Notes under the pieces: generated by a model | Told to the model about the DNA's origin: nothing | Database searches by the model: none | What the model saw: only the letters and a program-made list of their open reading frames with translations | Position numbers and translations under genes: made by a program | From: Pseudopyrenochaeta lycopersici | Taxonomy: Eukaryota; Ascomycota; Dothideomycetes; Pleosporales; Pseudopyrenochaetaceae | Length of the DNA: 64,000 nucleotides | Direction of reading: 5' to 3' | Assembly (NCBI GenBank): GCA_003313425.1 | Contig: NHZP01000007.1 | Coordinates: 496,001 to 560,000 of the forward strand | Shown here: one piece after another, positions 48,728 to 58,972 of the stretch | Numbering within the stretch: position 1 is the stretch's first letter | Layout: each line of letters begins with the position of its first letter

Positions 48728-51700
48728 GTTTATGTATGTGTTTTGGTGTAGGGTTGAGGGTGAGGGAGTGTGTGGCTGAAGGTGGTCGGGCGGTGGAGCG
48801 CGAGGGAAAAAAGATAAGGGGTGGAGGAGTCAAGCTCGCTGTTTGTGTATTACAAAAGTGTAGGGAAAGGGGAAGGCTCTTCGCTGGCAGGCGGCAGCAA
48901 GAGAAGCAGGCTCGACCGTGTTAGAGGCTAAGCAGCGGTGTGGAGGAGAAGAAGGATAGAAAAGCACAGCAGAGGGCCAAGGGCTGCGAGAGCTTTAAGG
49001 TGAGGGCGTTGCTAGGTAGGGGTGGTGCTACAGGGATCCTGGCAACGAAATTGGTCTTGCGGCAGCACGTCCACTAAGCGGGCCCGCTGTGCCTGTGCAG
49101 TGCTAGCCCGCCGAATAGCACCATTCGCCAACGTTATGCAACCCTCTGGGTCTGAAACAAAAGCTGTGCAAGCCAGCATCAGCCTGTCGTCGCAGGCAGT
49201 CGAGGGGGAGCAGACTGGCAGCGTTGTCGAGTCCGGCACACTGCGGCTTCAGCGCCCACGCGTCTGACCTGCTTGGTGCTTGGTGCTGGGGAGTTGCCGC
49301 AATAACCTTGGAACATGGTCTCATGATCTGGCTGCCCCTCATTGCGACTTCGCAGGCAAGATTGGCCAACCTCAGTCCTTTGTTCGCGGGCTCACGAGAC
49401 AGCATCGAAGCCCGCGGCGCTGGGGGTGCCGCCGTAGCCAGCGGGTTGGGCTGAAGACGTGATGACGGCAAACCCAGGCCGCACCTTCCTCGAGTATTCG
49501 CTTTCATTCATGGTCCAGCAATCGCGCATTATACCCGCGATCGGCACTGCTATCCTGGACCACCAGCAGCGCAGATAGCTGCAGACCGCCCCAGGCAGCG
49601 CTTCTCCCAACATCAAAGAACGGCCATGTTGCAGGCGGCTCAACGGCTGCAGTGTGTGTAACGCTGCCTTGCCTCTTTGTCGTCGTCGTGCAATAGCATG
49701 GCCGCCACTGTCCCCCTTCACCACCATCCTCTGCACAACTCTTCACTCTTGACAGCTTGCCAAGGCATGTCTGAGCACGCAAGGCTAGACAGCTGCTAGC
49801 GACCTGCAGCCAGCGAATCGCCGTCCACCGCGCCCGCCCAAGCGCCGATCCCCGTTTACAAAAAAGTCTGAACCCTTGCGCCCCAAACGCTTGCATTGGC
49901 GACGCCAGGCGAAAGACAACTTGTCGCCCAAGTCCCTATGTGTCGTGATGACACGTCGTGAACATCTTCATTATAATTTGGGAACAACTCTGGAGGTATC
50001 ATAAAAGTAGCTACAGTCCATCGCGGGTGCATCTTGAGCATCCGGGCTAGGCTCTGGGATGGTTGGGAAATAGGTGCAGCAGAAGAGCTTTTCTCCCGGC
50101 TGATTAGCAGGCTTTGATCCACTATCAGTCGCCTGAGCATTTTCCTGGTCTCTCTGTCTCTCGTTGACAGGCACTCCACCGACAAGGTCATGCAAGTATC
50201 TCTATGCGTGTACAACACCAGCCTGCAAGATTACGAAAGGCTTCAGCCCAATATATTAATTACCCATCGCAAGCGTGCTTTCCCAATCGAGCCTCACGGC
50301 GGCCTCAGTGACGCCGATGGCGATTTGATGAAAATTGCAAGAAGCTCGATTGACTCGGCCGTCTTCATCTCAGATCAGCCGAACCACACGGCAAGGATAA
50401 TGCCGGCTTATCATCGCTTCACGTGAAAGGGGTGCCAACGTCAACGACCAAAGCCTTGGGCCAACCTGCCACAGTCAGAACAGCGACACCGCTGTTACGT
50501 ATCAAGATCACTCGCCCAATCTTCCTATCTTTGGCCTGCATCCCAACACCTCTCTAAACTGAGACGCAAAAATGAATCTCCGCCCAAACCTGTACACCGT
50601 CCTTTCATCTCAAGCGGTTGTTGCGGCCCGCACAGAGCACTCGATAAACCTCCGCTGATGATCTACCACCTGTGGCCGTACCAATCCGCTTTCTGCTCAC
50701 CGCCACAAATATCCCGACTGGACTTATTTTACGAGAAATTTGGTTTCTGCCGTAATTCACTGTGCTCAGGGCATTGACACTCGCTGTGAACCAAAATTGT
50801 GCTGTGGTTCGTTTCATCACCTTCAACACGATAGCAGGAACGGTCGTCACAGGCTCCACGCACCAATTAATCTCTCACAAGCCACAGCCCGTCAGTCGAT
50901 ATTCTTCAAGCGGCCATGGCAGGATCTGAGATCAAAGGCCGAGTGGACCCCTGTCTCTAATCATCCTCCATTCTCGACCATTGCGTGCCGAGCGGTTAGC
51001 GACGTGAATTCTTCAAGCCATGCTCCACCTCACGAGTCAACAACAATGCCATACGAACTACCTGATCTCGCGATCGAGCCGCGAAAATCTAGAGCGCCCA
51101 TGGTTCCCCCATCGGTTGTTTATTCCGGGTTTCAAGAAAGCGGCAAAATAAAAAATAAACATATAAACTTTGACGCACTCTTGAACTAAGGTACCAAAAA
51201 AAGCCACGCGGTTTTGAACACTACATCAACTAATGCAAGCCTTGGGGGATCACGACTCACGGAAATACTGTTCCTGTTTGCTTCGCGATTGTTTTGCACC
51301 AGCGGGAACACGAAACACGTCCAACACATGGCTGTATAACTAAAAAAAACAGCCTCACTGGATGAGAAACATGGCGCTTAGCGAGTCCCAAACTTAGCAA
51401 GCCACAGTAGTCGAAATAAGCTCACAGGACTGGCGCTCACTGCCGCTGCAGGAGCGCTGCGCTGGGGTGGAGACTCACGATGCGTGCCTTCCTCTTCTGG
51501 TAGCGTCGGATTTGATCGTTTTCCGAACAACACCATGACTGTAAATACTGCCCATTGCCAAACATGGAGAACGCGACAAGAACAATAAACATTGTGTTCA
51601 CACGTCCCTGCTACCTGTTCGTCGGGATGAAACCCAGTGTGTGCGCTCGAAGGTAGGGATAGCTTGATTGCCCAATTGATCTGCCCTCTGCAACAAAAAC

Positions 51701-52231
51701 AAATAAACAAAACGGGGACCTCAGTTCCTCTTCTGCCATCCCGACCACGAACCCTCACCCATTCCACAGCGCGGGCTAGGAACAATCGCAGACTACCTCA
51801 TCAATAGGACCGAGTTGGGCTTCCACCCCACCATGGCTCATGTCAGCACTCCGCTGCCCTGTCCAACAGGCATGGGTTTCCCCTTCTCTGTGAACAAGGT
51901 TGCCCATCCACCCTAGGCCGTCAGGAATCTAGGGAACCCATCGCCCACGCCCTGGCAACCACGACTCAGTGCCCGATTGCGGGATTCGACAAACAGGATG
52001 TGCATGACCAACGACGTCATCTAGAGAGGGACAGCGCATCGCTCTGGCGTGCCTTATCGTGTAGGACCCTATTGAGCCTCCTCAGCCATGAGCCAACCGA
52101 ATGTGAAGCGTATGAGAGAAGTCAAATCATTGCACCTCTTGGCATGGGTTGGTATCGGTATCTTTGTGGGGTATCTAATCGCGTCGCCTTCTATGCGTAC
52201 ACGTCAAGTCAATATATTCTCTACAAGTGTG
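48728..52231. other. gene-poor stretch, 3.5 kb
   Basis: Between the 5' end of the PH gene and the 3' end of the tRNA-lysidine synthase gene. Frames such as 50740-51189 (plus) and 51378-51785 (minus) lack motifs and codon regularity. No RNA gene seen. Probably a long promoter plus unannotated non-coding sequence. Confidence 0.45.
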
Positions 52232-54484
52232 CTATGAACGGCGCACTCCCTTCTTGCCTGTCTTCCGGCTGCTCTCTTGCTTCCATGACTCTTCTTCCAA
52301 AAAGCCCAATCCCTCGGTGTCTTCACCTTCCATGGCCCATTTGCTAGATACTATCTGTGGCCCAGTGCGGGGTCTCCTCTTCACTGCTGCCTTATGCGAC
52401 CCACGCTTGTACCCTGTGAACGCCTCACTTCTCTCTTCTTCTGGAAACGAGATCTGACCTTGTCGAAGCTTCATTCGTACAATACCCTTGTGCTGCATAC
52501 GTTGTCTCTTTTCCTCGGCCATGATGTCCGCATGCAAAGAGCCTGGCACAATGATATCGCCAGCTCCGCGATTGCCGAAATTGATCTTTTTGTACCGCAC
52601 ACTCCAATCGCACACCTCTTCCGGCGCACCAAACCCATTCATTCGCACATTGAGGGTCGGAAAGCCAACCAATGTCTCCTCACCCGTTGTACTATCCTTG
52701 CGGAACACAGCTGGCATCGTGAATCGCAGGTCTGAGGGTTTGAGAAGCGCGAAAGCAGCTGACATGAAGCGCTGAGGCCGAACACCTGTGGGGTTGTTTC
52801 TCATGGCTTCCTTTTCCTGCTGTGCGGTGGGCAGGTGCCGAAGGTCTTCCTTCTCGAAAATACGTAATACAAGCGTGTCTGCGCTGTGATTGCGTAGACG
52901 GATCCAAAACCGACCATCAAAGAGTTGGTATGTATCTCTTGATTGTGAGGCTGTGTGGGATGTGAGTGACACAGTTCGTGATGGAGGATAAATCGTGCGA
53001 TGTGCAGGATTGTTCCGCTCGCCTCGATCCAAAGGTTGACGGGTGAGAAGCCACTCCCTTGGGTGTGATTTAGCACGATTAAAGCCCTCCTCTGGAATCT
53101 CGAAAGGTGAGGGCTCGCCCCAGAATCGCCACCAAACGCCATAAACGCAGCGGCTCTTACTGAAATGTTGCATCTCTGGTGCAGAGAAATCCGACTCCTC
53201 GGGATTTATGAGTTCAGGATAGATGTGGTCGATCATAACTGCGAGCTGACCAAGCTGTACTTTCGTCTTGGGAGTAACAAGTTCGGCAACACGCGCTATG
53301 AGGCAATATGCATTGTCTTTCGCTTCGTTCTTGTCAGTTTCCGTTTCGATAGGATGGCTAAGCAGAGAGGAATATGCTGGGAAGCGGACTAGGAGACATC
53401 CTGTCTGGATGTCCAGTTTGATCAAGCATTGATCAAACAATTTCTCTGCGTAGGCTTTATGGGACTCGATGCGCTTCTGCATGTCGAGTGAAACTCGCAC
53501 AAGAGATTTTATGCTCAGAGCCTCTGGTAGTTTGTGATGCTTGTAGATGTGCCGTATAGCATTTCGCGATGTCATAGTCTGTATCTGGTTTGTCTTGTCT
53601 TCAGCCCAGGACACGCCCCTCTCTTCGCAGGTAGCAATGAGTCTTGACTTCTCAAATCCCAACAGTGGTCGCAGGATCTGTATTCCTCCTTGTTCGACGG
53701 GAAATGGTATGTTGAGATTAGTGTCTGGCCTCTGCTTGTTACCACTGTGATATACGCCATATATACCCTCGCACTCGGGTATCCACTCCACACTCTGCAT
53801 GGCTTGCAGGCCAGACCGCAGCCTGTTGTTCGCGAGCCGCATCATGACCGTTTCTGCCTGATCATCGCCGTGATGTGCCACCATTAGAGCTCGAATGTTC
53901 TGTTCTCTGCAGGCTCTACCTAGTGCTTGGTATCGCAGTGTTCGGGCTTCGGTCTCGAATCGCTTGAGATCGAAAGGGTCGAAGTCCTCGGGCCATGAAA
54001 GAGAGAGAACAGTGGCTTCCATGCCAACTATTATCCGTCAGTACTGCCACTTGACGAAGGCTACTAAGGTATCGTACACTTCGAGCGCAATTGCTGCGCT
54101 ACCCACTCTGCTTCTTCGGTGCTCTCCGGTCGCACTTTATGGTCCACAATAAAACCATGAGCCCTGGGCAGGGATTGATTGGTCATTTGAGCTTGCGCAT
54201 AGAGCGCAGCAAGTGCCATGGAGTCCACGCCTCCGCTGATTGCGAAGCCTATGGTTTTCCTGATTAGTTTTCACTACTTGCACTGGCTTGCAATTCTGCG
54301 TACCAACTGGCATTTTGCTTTCCGTCGTCCATTTCCATTTCAACACCTTCGACAGAGCACTCGTGAACTCCTTGTGAGTGACGGGCAAGCTCCTTTCGGA
54401 GCTGTACCATCTTGGCCTCAAGACATGGTTGATGGTTGTTGTAGAGGAACACTGCCTCAGTCTGAGGACATTGCTTCTCCACAT
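52232..54484 (-). CDS. tilS: tRNA(Ile)-lysidine synthase-like protein (TilS family), probably mitochondrial
   Basis: Three exons on the minus strand: 54484-54304, 54248-54078, 54027-52232; 715 residues. TilS turns C34 of tRNA-Ile(CAU) into lysidine so that it reads AUA; in a eukaryote this job belongs to an organelle. Seen: a basic, Ser/Thr-rich start (MWRSNVLRLRQCSSTTTINH) like a mitochondrial presequence, the PP-loop ISGGVDSMAL (64-73), FIVDHKVRPESTEEAE, MVAHHGDDQAETVMMRL, ILRPLLGFEKSRLIATCEER and EDKTNQIQTMTSRNAIRH. The C-terminal half is fungal-specific and unlike bacterial TilS C domains. Introns (55 and 50 nt) restore MPV|GFAISGG and RSK|FGMEATVL. The frame is open upstream to 54721, but that would overlap the HSP10 promoter. 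Confidence 0.88.
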
Positions 54485-54627
54485 ATACGGCGCCGTAGCA
54501 TCGAACACGCCTAATAAGGGTCGGAGAGAAGGAATCTTAGTCGAAGGACTGTATGACCTGAATTGGAAGTGCACGAGAAATTCGGATGCAGCGCGTCGGT
54601 ATTCCGAGGTCAACCGCACGGACCCAA

Positions 54628-54640
54628 GAATTTTCGAGAA
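54628..54640. promoter_or_regulatory. heat shock element upstream of HSP10
   Basis: The sequence GAAttTTCgaGAA is a perfect three-unit HSE (nGAAnnTTCnnGAAn), the binding site of trimeric Hsf1. It lies 107 bp upstream of the HSP10 start codon and 144 bp from the divergent tRNA-lysidine synthase start. HSP10 genes are classical Hsf1 targets, so it most likely drives HSP10. Confidence 0.8.
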
Positions 54641-54746
54641 AGTCACCGCTTCATCTACCCTCCGACATCCCAATTCTCTCGCATCTACGTCTTTAATTGC
54701 CGTGATACCCCATCCTTCCATCTCACTCTTCTATTCACACATCATC

Positions 54747-55230
54747 ATGGTAAGCTTCATCACCCCCCTTCTCCCTTCATAAACCTCCCATCACACCTCC
54801 GATGTCCTCCGCAGAGCTCCCGGTCAAGCTTTATAATCACTAACCACGATGACAGTCTGCTATCAAGTCCATCCGCTCCATTGCGCCTCTCCTCGACCGC
54901 ATTCTCGTGCAGCGTCTCAAGCCAGAGGCCAAGACTGCGACCGGCATCTTCCTCCCCGAGACCGCCGTCAAGGAGCTGAACGAGGCCAAGGTCATTGCAG
55001 TTGGCCCTGGAGCATATGACAAGGACGGAAAGAGGATCAAGCCCAGTGTGCAGATTGGCGACAAGGTTCTGATTCCCCAGTTCGGTGGTAGCCCAATCAA
55101 GGTTGGAGAGGAGGAGTTGAGCTTGTTCAGGGATCACGAGTATGTTGCACTCTTTTGCATACATGATTATGAATGCTGTATGATGTGGATGCTAATGCAT
55201 GACAGGCTTCTCGCGAAGATCAATGAGTAA
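54747..55230 (+). CDS. HSP10: HSP10, mitochondrial co-chaperonin (GroES)
   Basis: Three exons: 54747-54749 (ATG alone), 54856-55139, 55206-55230; 103 residues. HSP10 caps the HSP60 folding chamber in the mitochondrial matrix. Seen: M|SAIKSIRSIAPLLDRILVQ, the mobile loop KTATGIFLPE, ELNEAKVIAVGPGAYDKDG, GDKVLIPQFGGSPIKVG and the final FRDHELLAKINE, matching family length (about 105). Intron 1 (106 nt) follows the start codon directly; intron 2 is 66 nt. The N terminus serves as an uncleaved targeting signal in known homologues. Divergent from the tRNA-lysidine synthase gene. Confidence 0.96.
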
Positions 55231-55630
55231 ACGATATCAACATCACCAAGCAACGAAGAGCAGCGACCTCTGAATGTATCTCTATTGTACCAATACCACC
55301 GCCCGCTATACCTAAACCCCGACCCTTTTACGACACGCTAGCATCACCGCCGGCGTTCATTGGCATAAAATCTGGCTTTGGGCATCTGTTTTGGAAGCGA
55401 CCGTTCGAGGTTTGTTGCTGCAATGGCAAGATGAGAGATGAAGAGATAGAAAGAAGAAGAATAAAACAAAAATCCCTACTCTGTTCAAGTCAGAATCCAA
55501 TCATAGAAAGTCATTGAAGAGGCTATCGTAAGCTATAGTCTATGAAACAGCCGTCACCGAACCCACATGTGTATCCCCAATACATTGCACAGACTTATCC
55601 CGTCCGCTTGTCAAATAGAACGAGCATGAA
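55231..55630. other. convergent 3' intergenic region, HSP10/het-C
   Basis: A 400-bp spacer between convergent genes, with purine-rich tracts near 55.43-55.47 kb. No gene seen. Confidence 0.5.
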
Positions 55631-58279
55631 TTACCAGGCCGAATTATTGCCTCCACTGCCCCATTGTCGTCCACTACCTTCCGCCGGACCCTGATTGTAC
55701 GAACCGTATCCACCGCCCTGGGCACCACCTTGATCATATGAGCCATAACCACCAGGCGGTGGGGGTGGCTGCTGTCCATATCCTCCAGCCCCATGCTGGG
55801 CATCATAATTCTCATATCCTTGCTGATAGTTTGTAGGAACCGTATAACTCGGCTCTTCACCATGGGTACCACCACCTTGGCCCCATCCATAGCCTCCAGA
55901 AGGCACAGCGCCACTATACTCTGCAGGAGGCTGGTAGGCTTCTCCAGAGTAGGAGGATTGGTAAGGTTGGAAATCACCCCACTGTGATGGTTGCGGAGAG
56001 GGTGGCGGTCTATATGGTTCCCCAGGCGCGTCGAAATCGTCGCCAACTTCACGGGTTTTTCCTGAACCGCTGAATGAGCTGAACGCGCTTCCGAGACCTC
56101 CGGGAAGGTTGCTCGTAAGGGAGCCAAGCAGCCCGCCAGGACCACCAGAACTCGAATGCTGTTGGCCTGGGTAGCCACCGCCGCTAGACGAGTGGCTATG
56201 TCCACCGCCGTGACTATGGCTCTGGAAGCCAGAGACACCTGCGGCTCCGTGACCAGCGCCGTGGGAGTGATCATGGTCTCCACTGTGGTTTCTACCTGCT
56301 TTGACAGACTCAGAGGACAGAATGTCGTTCAAGTCCCTACCCCGGTAACTATGCGCCCATTTCTTAACAACTTCGAACATGTTAACATGCACTTCACATC
56401 GGGGATCTCGCAGACTTGGGTGGTGGAACACGCGCACACAGTCATTAAGAACCTGATCGACTGGAACATCGGGATGGTCCCAAGCGTATATGACGCGAGG
56501 CGCAACATATTGCAATATGGCCACGGCAACTTGACCAGCAGGTGCATTGAGTACGTTCGAGAAATGGTCCTTAGAGAGCATACTGTGTGTTGGGTTGGTG
56601 GAATTAGGGATCGTCCAGACTTCGAATTGATGCTTTGCAGCTGAGTCAATAACCGCGGAGGAACCGCTCTTCAGTTGGGCTGAAGCTGATTTGATGATCG
56701 GCAAGACGAACGGCGCAAGTAGCGACAGGACGAACAGCGTCACCTTCTCCGTGATAGTGTCGATGAGCTTCTCCAGTCCAGGAATCTTGGACACAATAGC
56801 GGAGATGCTGCGGACAACATTGTCTCTGAACACTAAAATGGGATAGATCTTTGGAATGACGGTTGCTGGATCCGTGTTCGTGCCTGGGATGTCTGGTCCT
56901 GGCGGTCCACCAACGGAGCCTGGAGGCGCACTGAAGGAGGGAGGTTGTTGGTATCCACCCTGTCCACCAGCTCGAGAACCGTAATCATCGTAGCCACCAG
57001 AACGGGTGTTCGCTGCAGCTTGAGCATCCGATGCAGCTTGCAGATTTTGAGCTTCCTGGATCAGACCACCGGTTCCAGGGACCAGTTTGAGAGCGTCTAT
57101 GAGCCCGCCACAAGGATCAGAGCCACCAGGACCTCGCTTTCCTGGGGCGTTGTTCGACACCGCATCCACAAGCGCGGTATTTACCTCGTCAATCTCCGAT
57201 TGGGTAATATGATCAGTCGCCTCTCCTAAGACGGAATGGAAAAAGTCGACACCTCCGAAAGTGCCGGTCACCAGTGGATACACGTGCTTTCCCTGAAGGG
57301 TAATGCCGGCTTGCGTGCCAACGTGTGGGAATACATTTGTATACCCAAGTTCACGGAGCACAAGTTCAGTGTAGTTAGTATGGGCTCCATAGTCTTCAAG
57401 GCAGTGAAGTCCTTGGCCAAGGCAGCGGAGAGCTTCCGCGAGATCCTCTTCTCGTCCTCGTTGGCCGGATGGACCATGGGTATACAACCGGCCAAAGTGG
57501 ATTGCTCGTGCAAATGAAAATTTCACATAGCCGCTTGAAGTGGCCCAGCCGCCCTGCTCGTTGGCTATATAGTTCTTCATGCCTGGCAAGAATCAGTACG
57601 CATCAAGCACGGACTATTATCGAATATTGCATACCTGTGTTAGGATCAACAGCCAGCTCGGCCTCGGATACTGGGCCTCTCAATCGAGGGTCGTATTTGC
57701 GAGCATCTTCATTATCGGCATAATCCTTAGGATTGTCGATATGTTCCTCAGGCCTGTAGACACCTAGTCTCTCAGCTGTGACTTCGAATTCACCAGTAGC
57801 ATATCCAAAGGACATGAACGACAACACCCAGACAAGGACGCGGATAGTTTCCGCCTGGAGATAGTCAGATAATGCATATGCAGCACAATTAACGAGTCAT
57901 ACCTGGACTTTCGCTAAAGTACCAACATCAACAGCCTTCAAAGTCAGCATTTCCATTGAACTTCTCAGCTCAAGGGGCACACCTGTGAGTAATCTCGTAG
58001 CCAGTTGCCAAAATAGACGCGCTGCATTAGAGTCAGTCATTATTCGCAGTTAAGCAAGTGGTACTTGGCATCTACCTTGATCATATTAGACTTCCACTTA
58101 TGCCCCTTCAGGCACGCAACCGTTGCGAGCATGTCCTCGATGTCTCCATGACGCCAGTTCTTGCCCTCGATTTTTGAGATAGACGCGATATTCCCCGCAC
58201 CAAAAGCATCGGCTCCGGAGGGTAACAACACCAGGAGCGCAATCGCGACAAGCAGCAGGTATTTTGACGAGACTCCCAT
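55631..58279 (-). CDS. het-C: HET-C, heterokaryon incompatibility protein
   Basis: Five exons on the minus strand: 58279-58076, 58021-57983, 57935-57903, 57854-57635, 57582-55631; 815 residues. Exons 2 and 3 are only 39 and 33 nt. HET-C (Pfam Het-C) is a secreted or membrane-associated protein whose allelic forms trigger vegetative incompatibility in Neurospora. Seen: a signal peptide (MGVSSKYLLLVAIALLVLLP), RVYFGNWLRDYSQ|AVDVG, VLSFMSFGYATGEFEVTAER, LGVYRPEEHIDNPKDY, LHCLEDYGAHTNYTELVLRE (224-243), a hydrophobic helix (LFVLSLLAPFVLPI), DHFSNVLNAPAGQVA, then a Gly/His-rich stretch (about 596-640) and a Gly/Tyr/Gln/Pro-rich tail ending in NNSAW. All joins were checked for frame. Divergent from an ankyrin-repeat gene. 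Confidence 0.95.
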
Positions 58280-58972
58280 GATGGGTGGTAGGATACAGGT
58301 AGTTGAAGGATCGAGGGATGTTAGAGAAGTCAAGTAAGATTTTGCGGTGCACTACTTGCGCGCCGTTCAGTCAGCTGTTACGGGTAAGGCGGCGCGTTGA
58401 CGATGACGCCACACCAGAAAGGTCAGAAGAAGGACCCACAATGATATATTAACACTTGCAAATGCGACAACTCTGCCAATTACGCATTTTCTTGAGGCTG
58501 AAGAACCCTTACTGATTCTATCTAGTGCCCGAGTTCGACGCGTTTTGCGAGGCTTTGCCGCATCGTGGAGCGGTTGATTGCGCCACACTTGCCCCACTTT
58601 GGGCGCAGATGAGATGATGGAGGGGTTGGTGCGCTGGGGACTCTTCAGCTGAACTCTACGAAATGGCCCTGCTTTTGCCCACCTCAGCAGTCAGCCAATA
58701 GCCAAAGAAGCTAGATATGGGCTGGTCACGTTTCAACTTTCAGCCTTCAGCTCTGGGCGAGAACATGATGATACTGCTGCCTAACATCTGATCAGTTCAG
58801 CTCACGATCATGCCCTTCGATGTAACAATCCCCAAGAAGCAATATTGTTGCAATTTTGCTACTTTCGGTGACGCCTCAGCCATTCAACCCTGACCACATC
58901 TGAGACGCTCAGCGTTGCTTTGCTTAACCTTCGTGCATATTACCCAAAACGGGTTGGTATACATCAAAGTGC
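58280..58972. promoter_or_regulatory. divergent promoter region, het-C/ankyrin gene
   Basis: A 693-bp spacer between two divergent genes. No motif or short gene was identified. Small minus-strand frames here lack resemblance to any family. Confidence 0.45.

Noticed and set aside
50740..51189. 149-codon plus-strand frame
   Set aside because: No family resemblance or plausible exon partners; its end is AT-rich UTR-like sequence.
54485..54721. 79-residue N-terminal extension of the tRNA-lysidine synthase gene
   Set aside because: It would run over the heat shock element and towards the HSP10 start; the ATG at 54484 begins a presequence-like segment.
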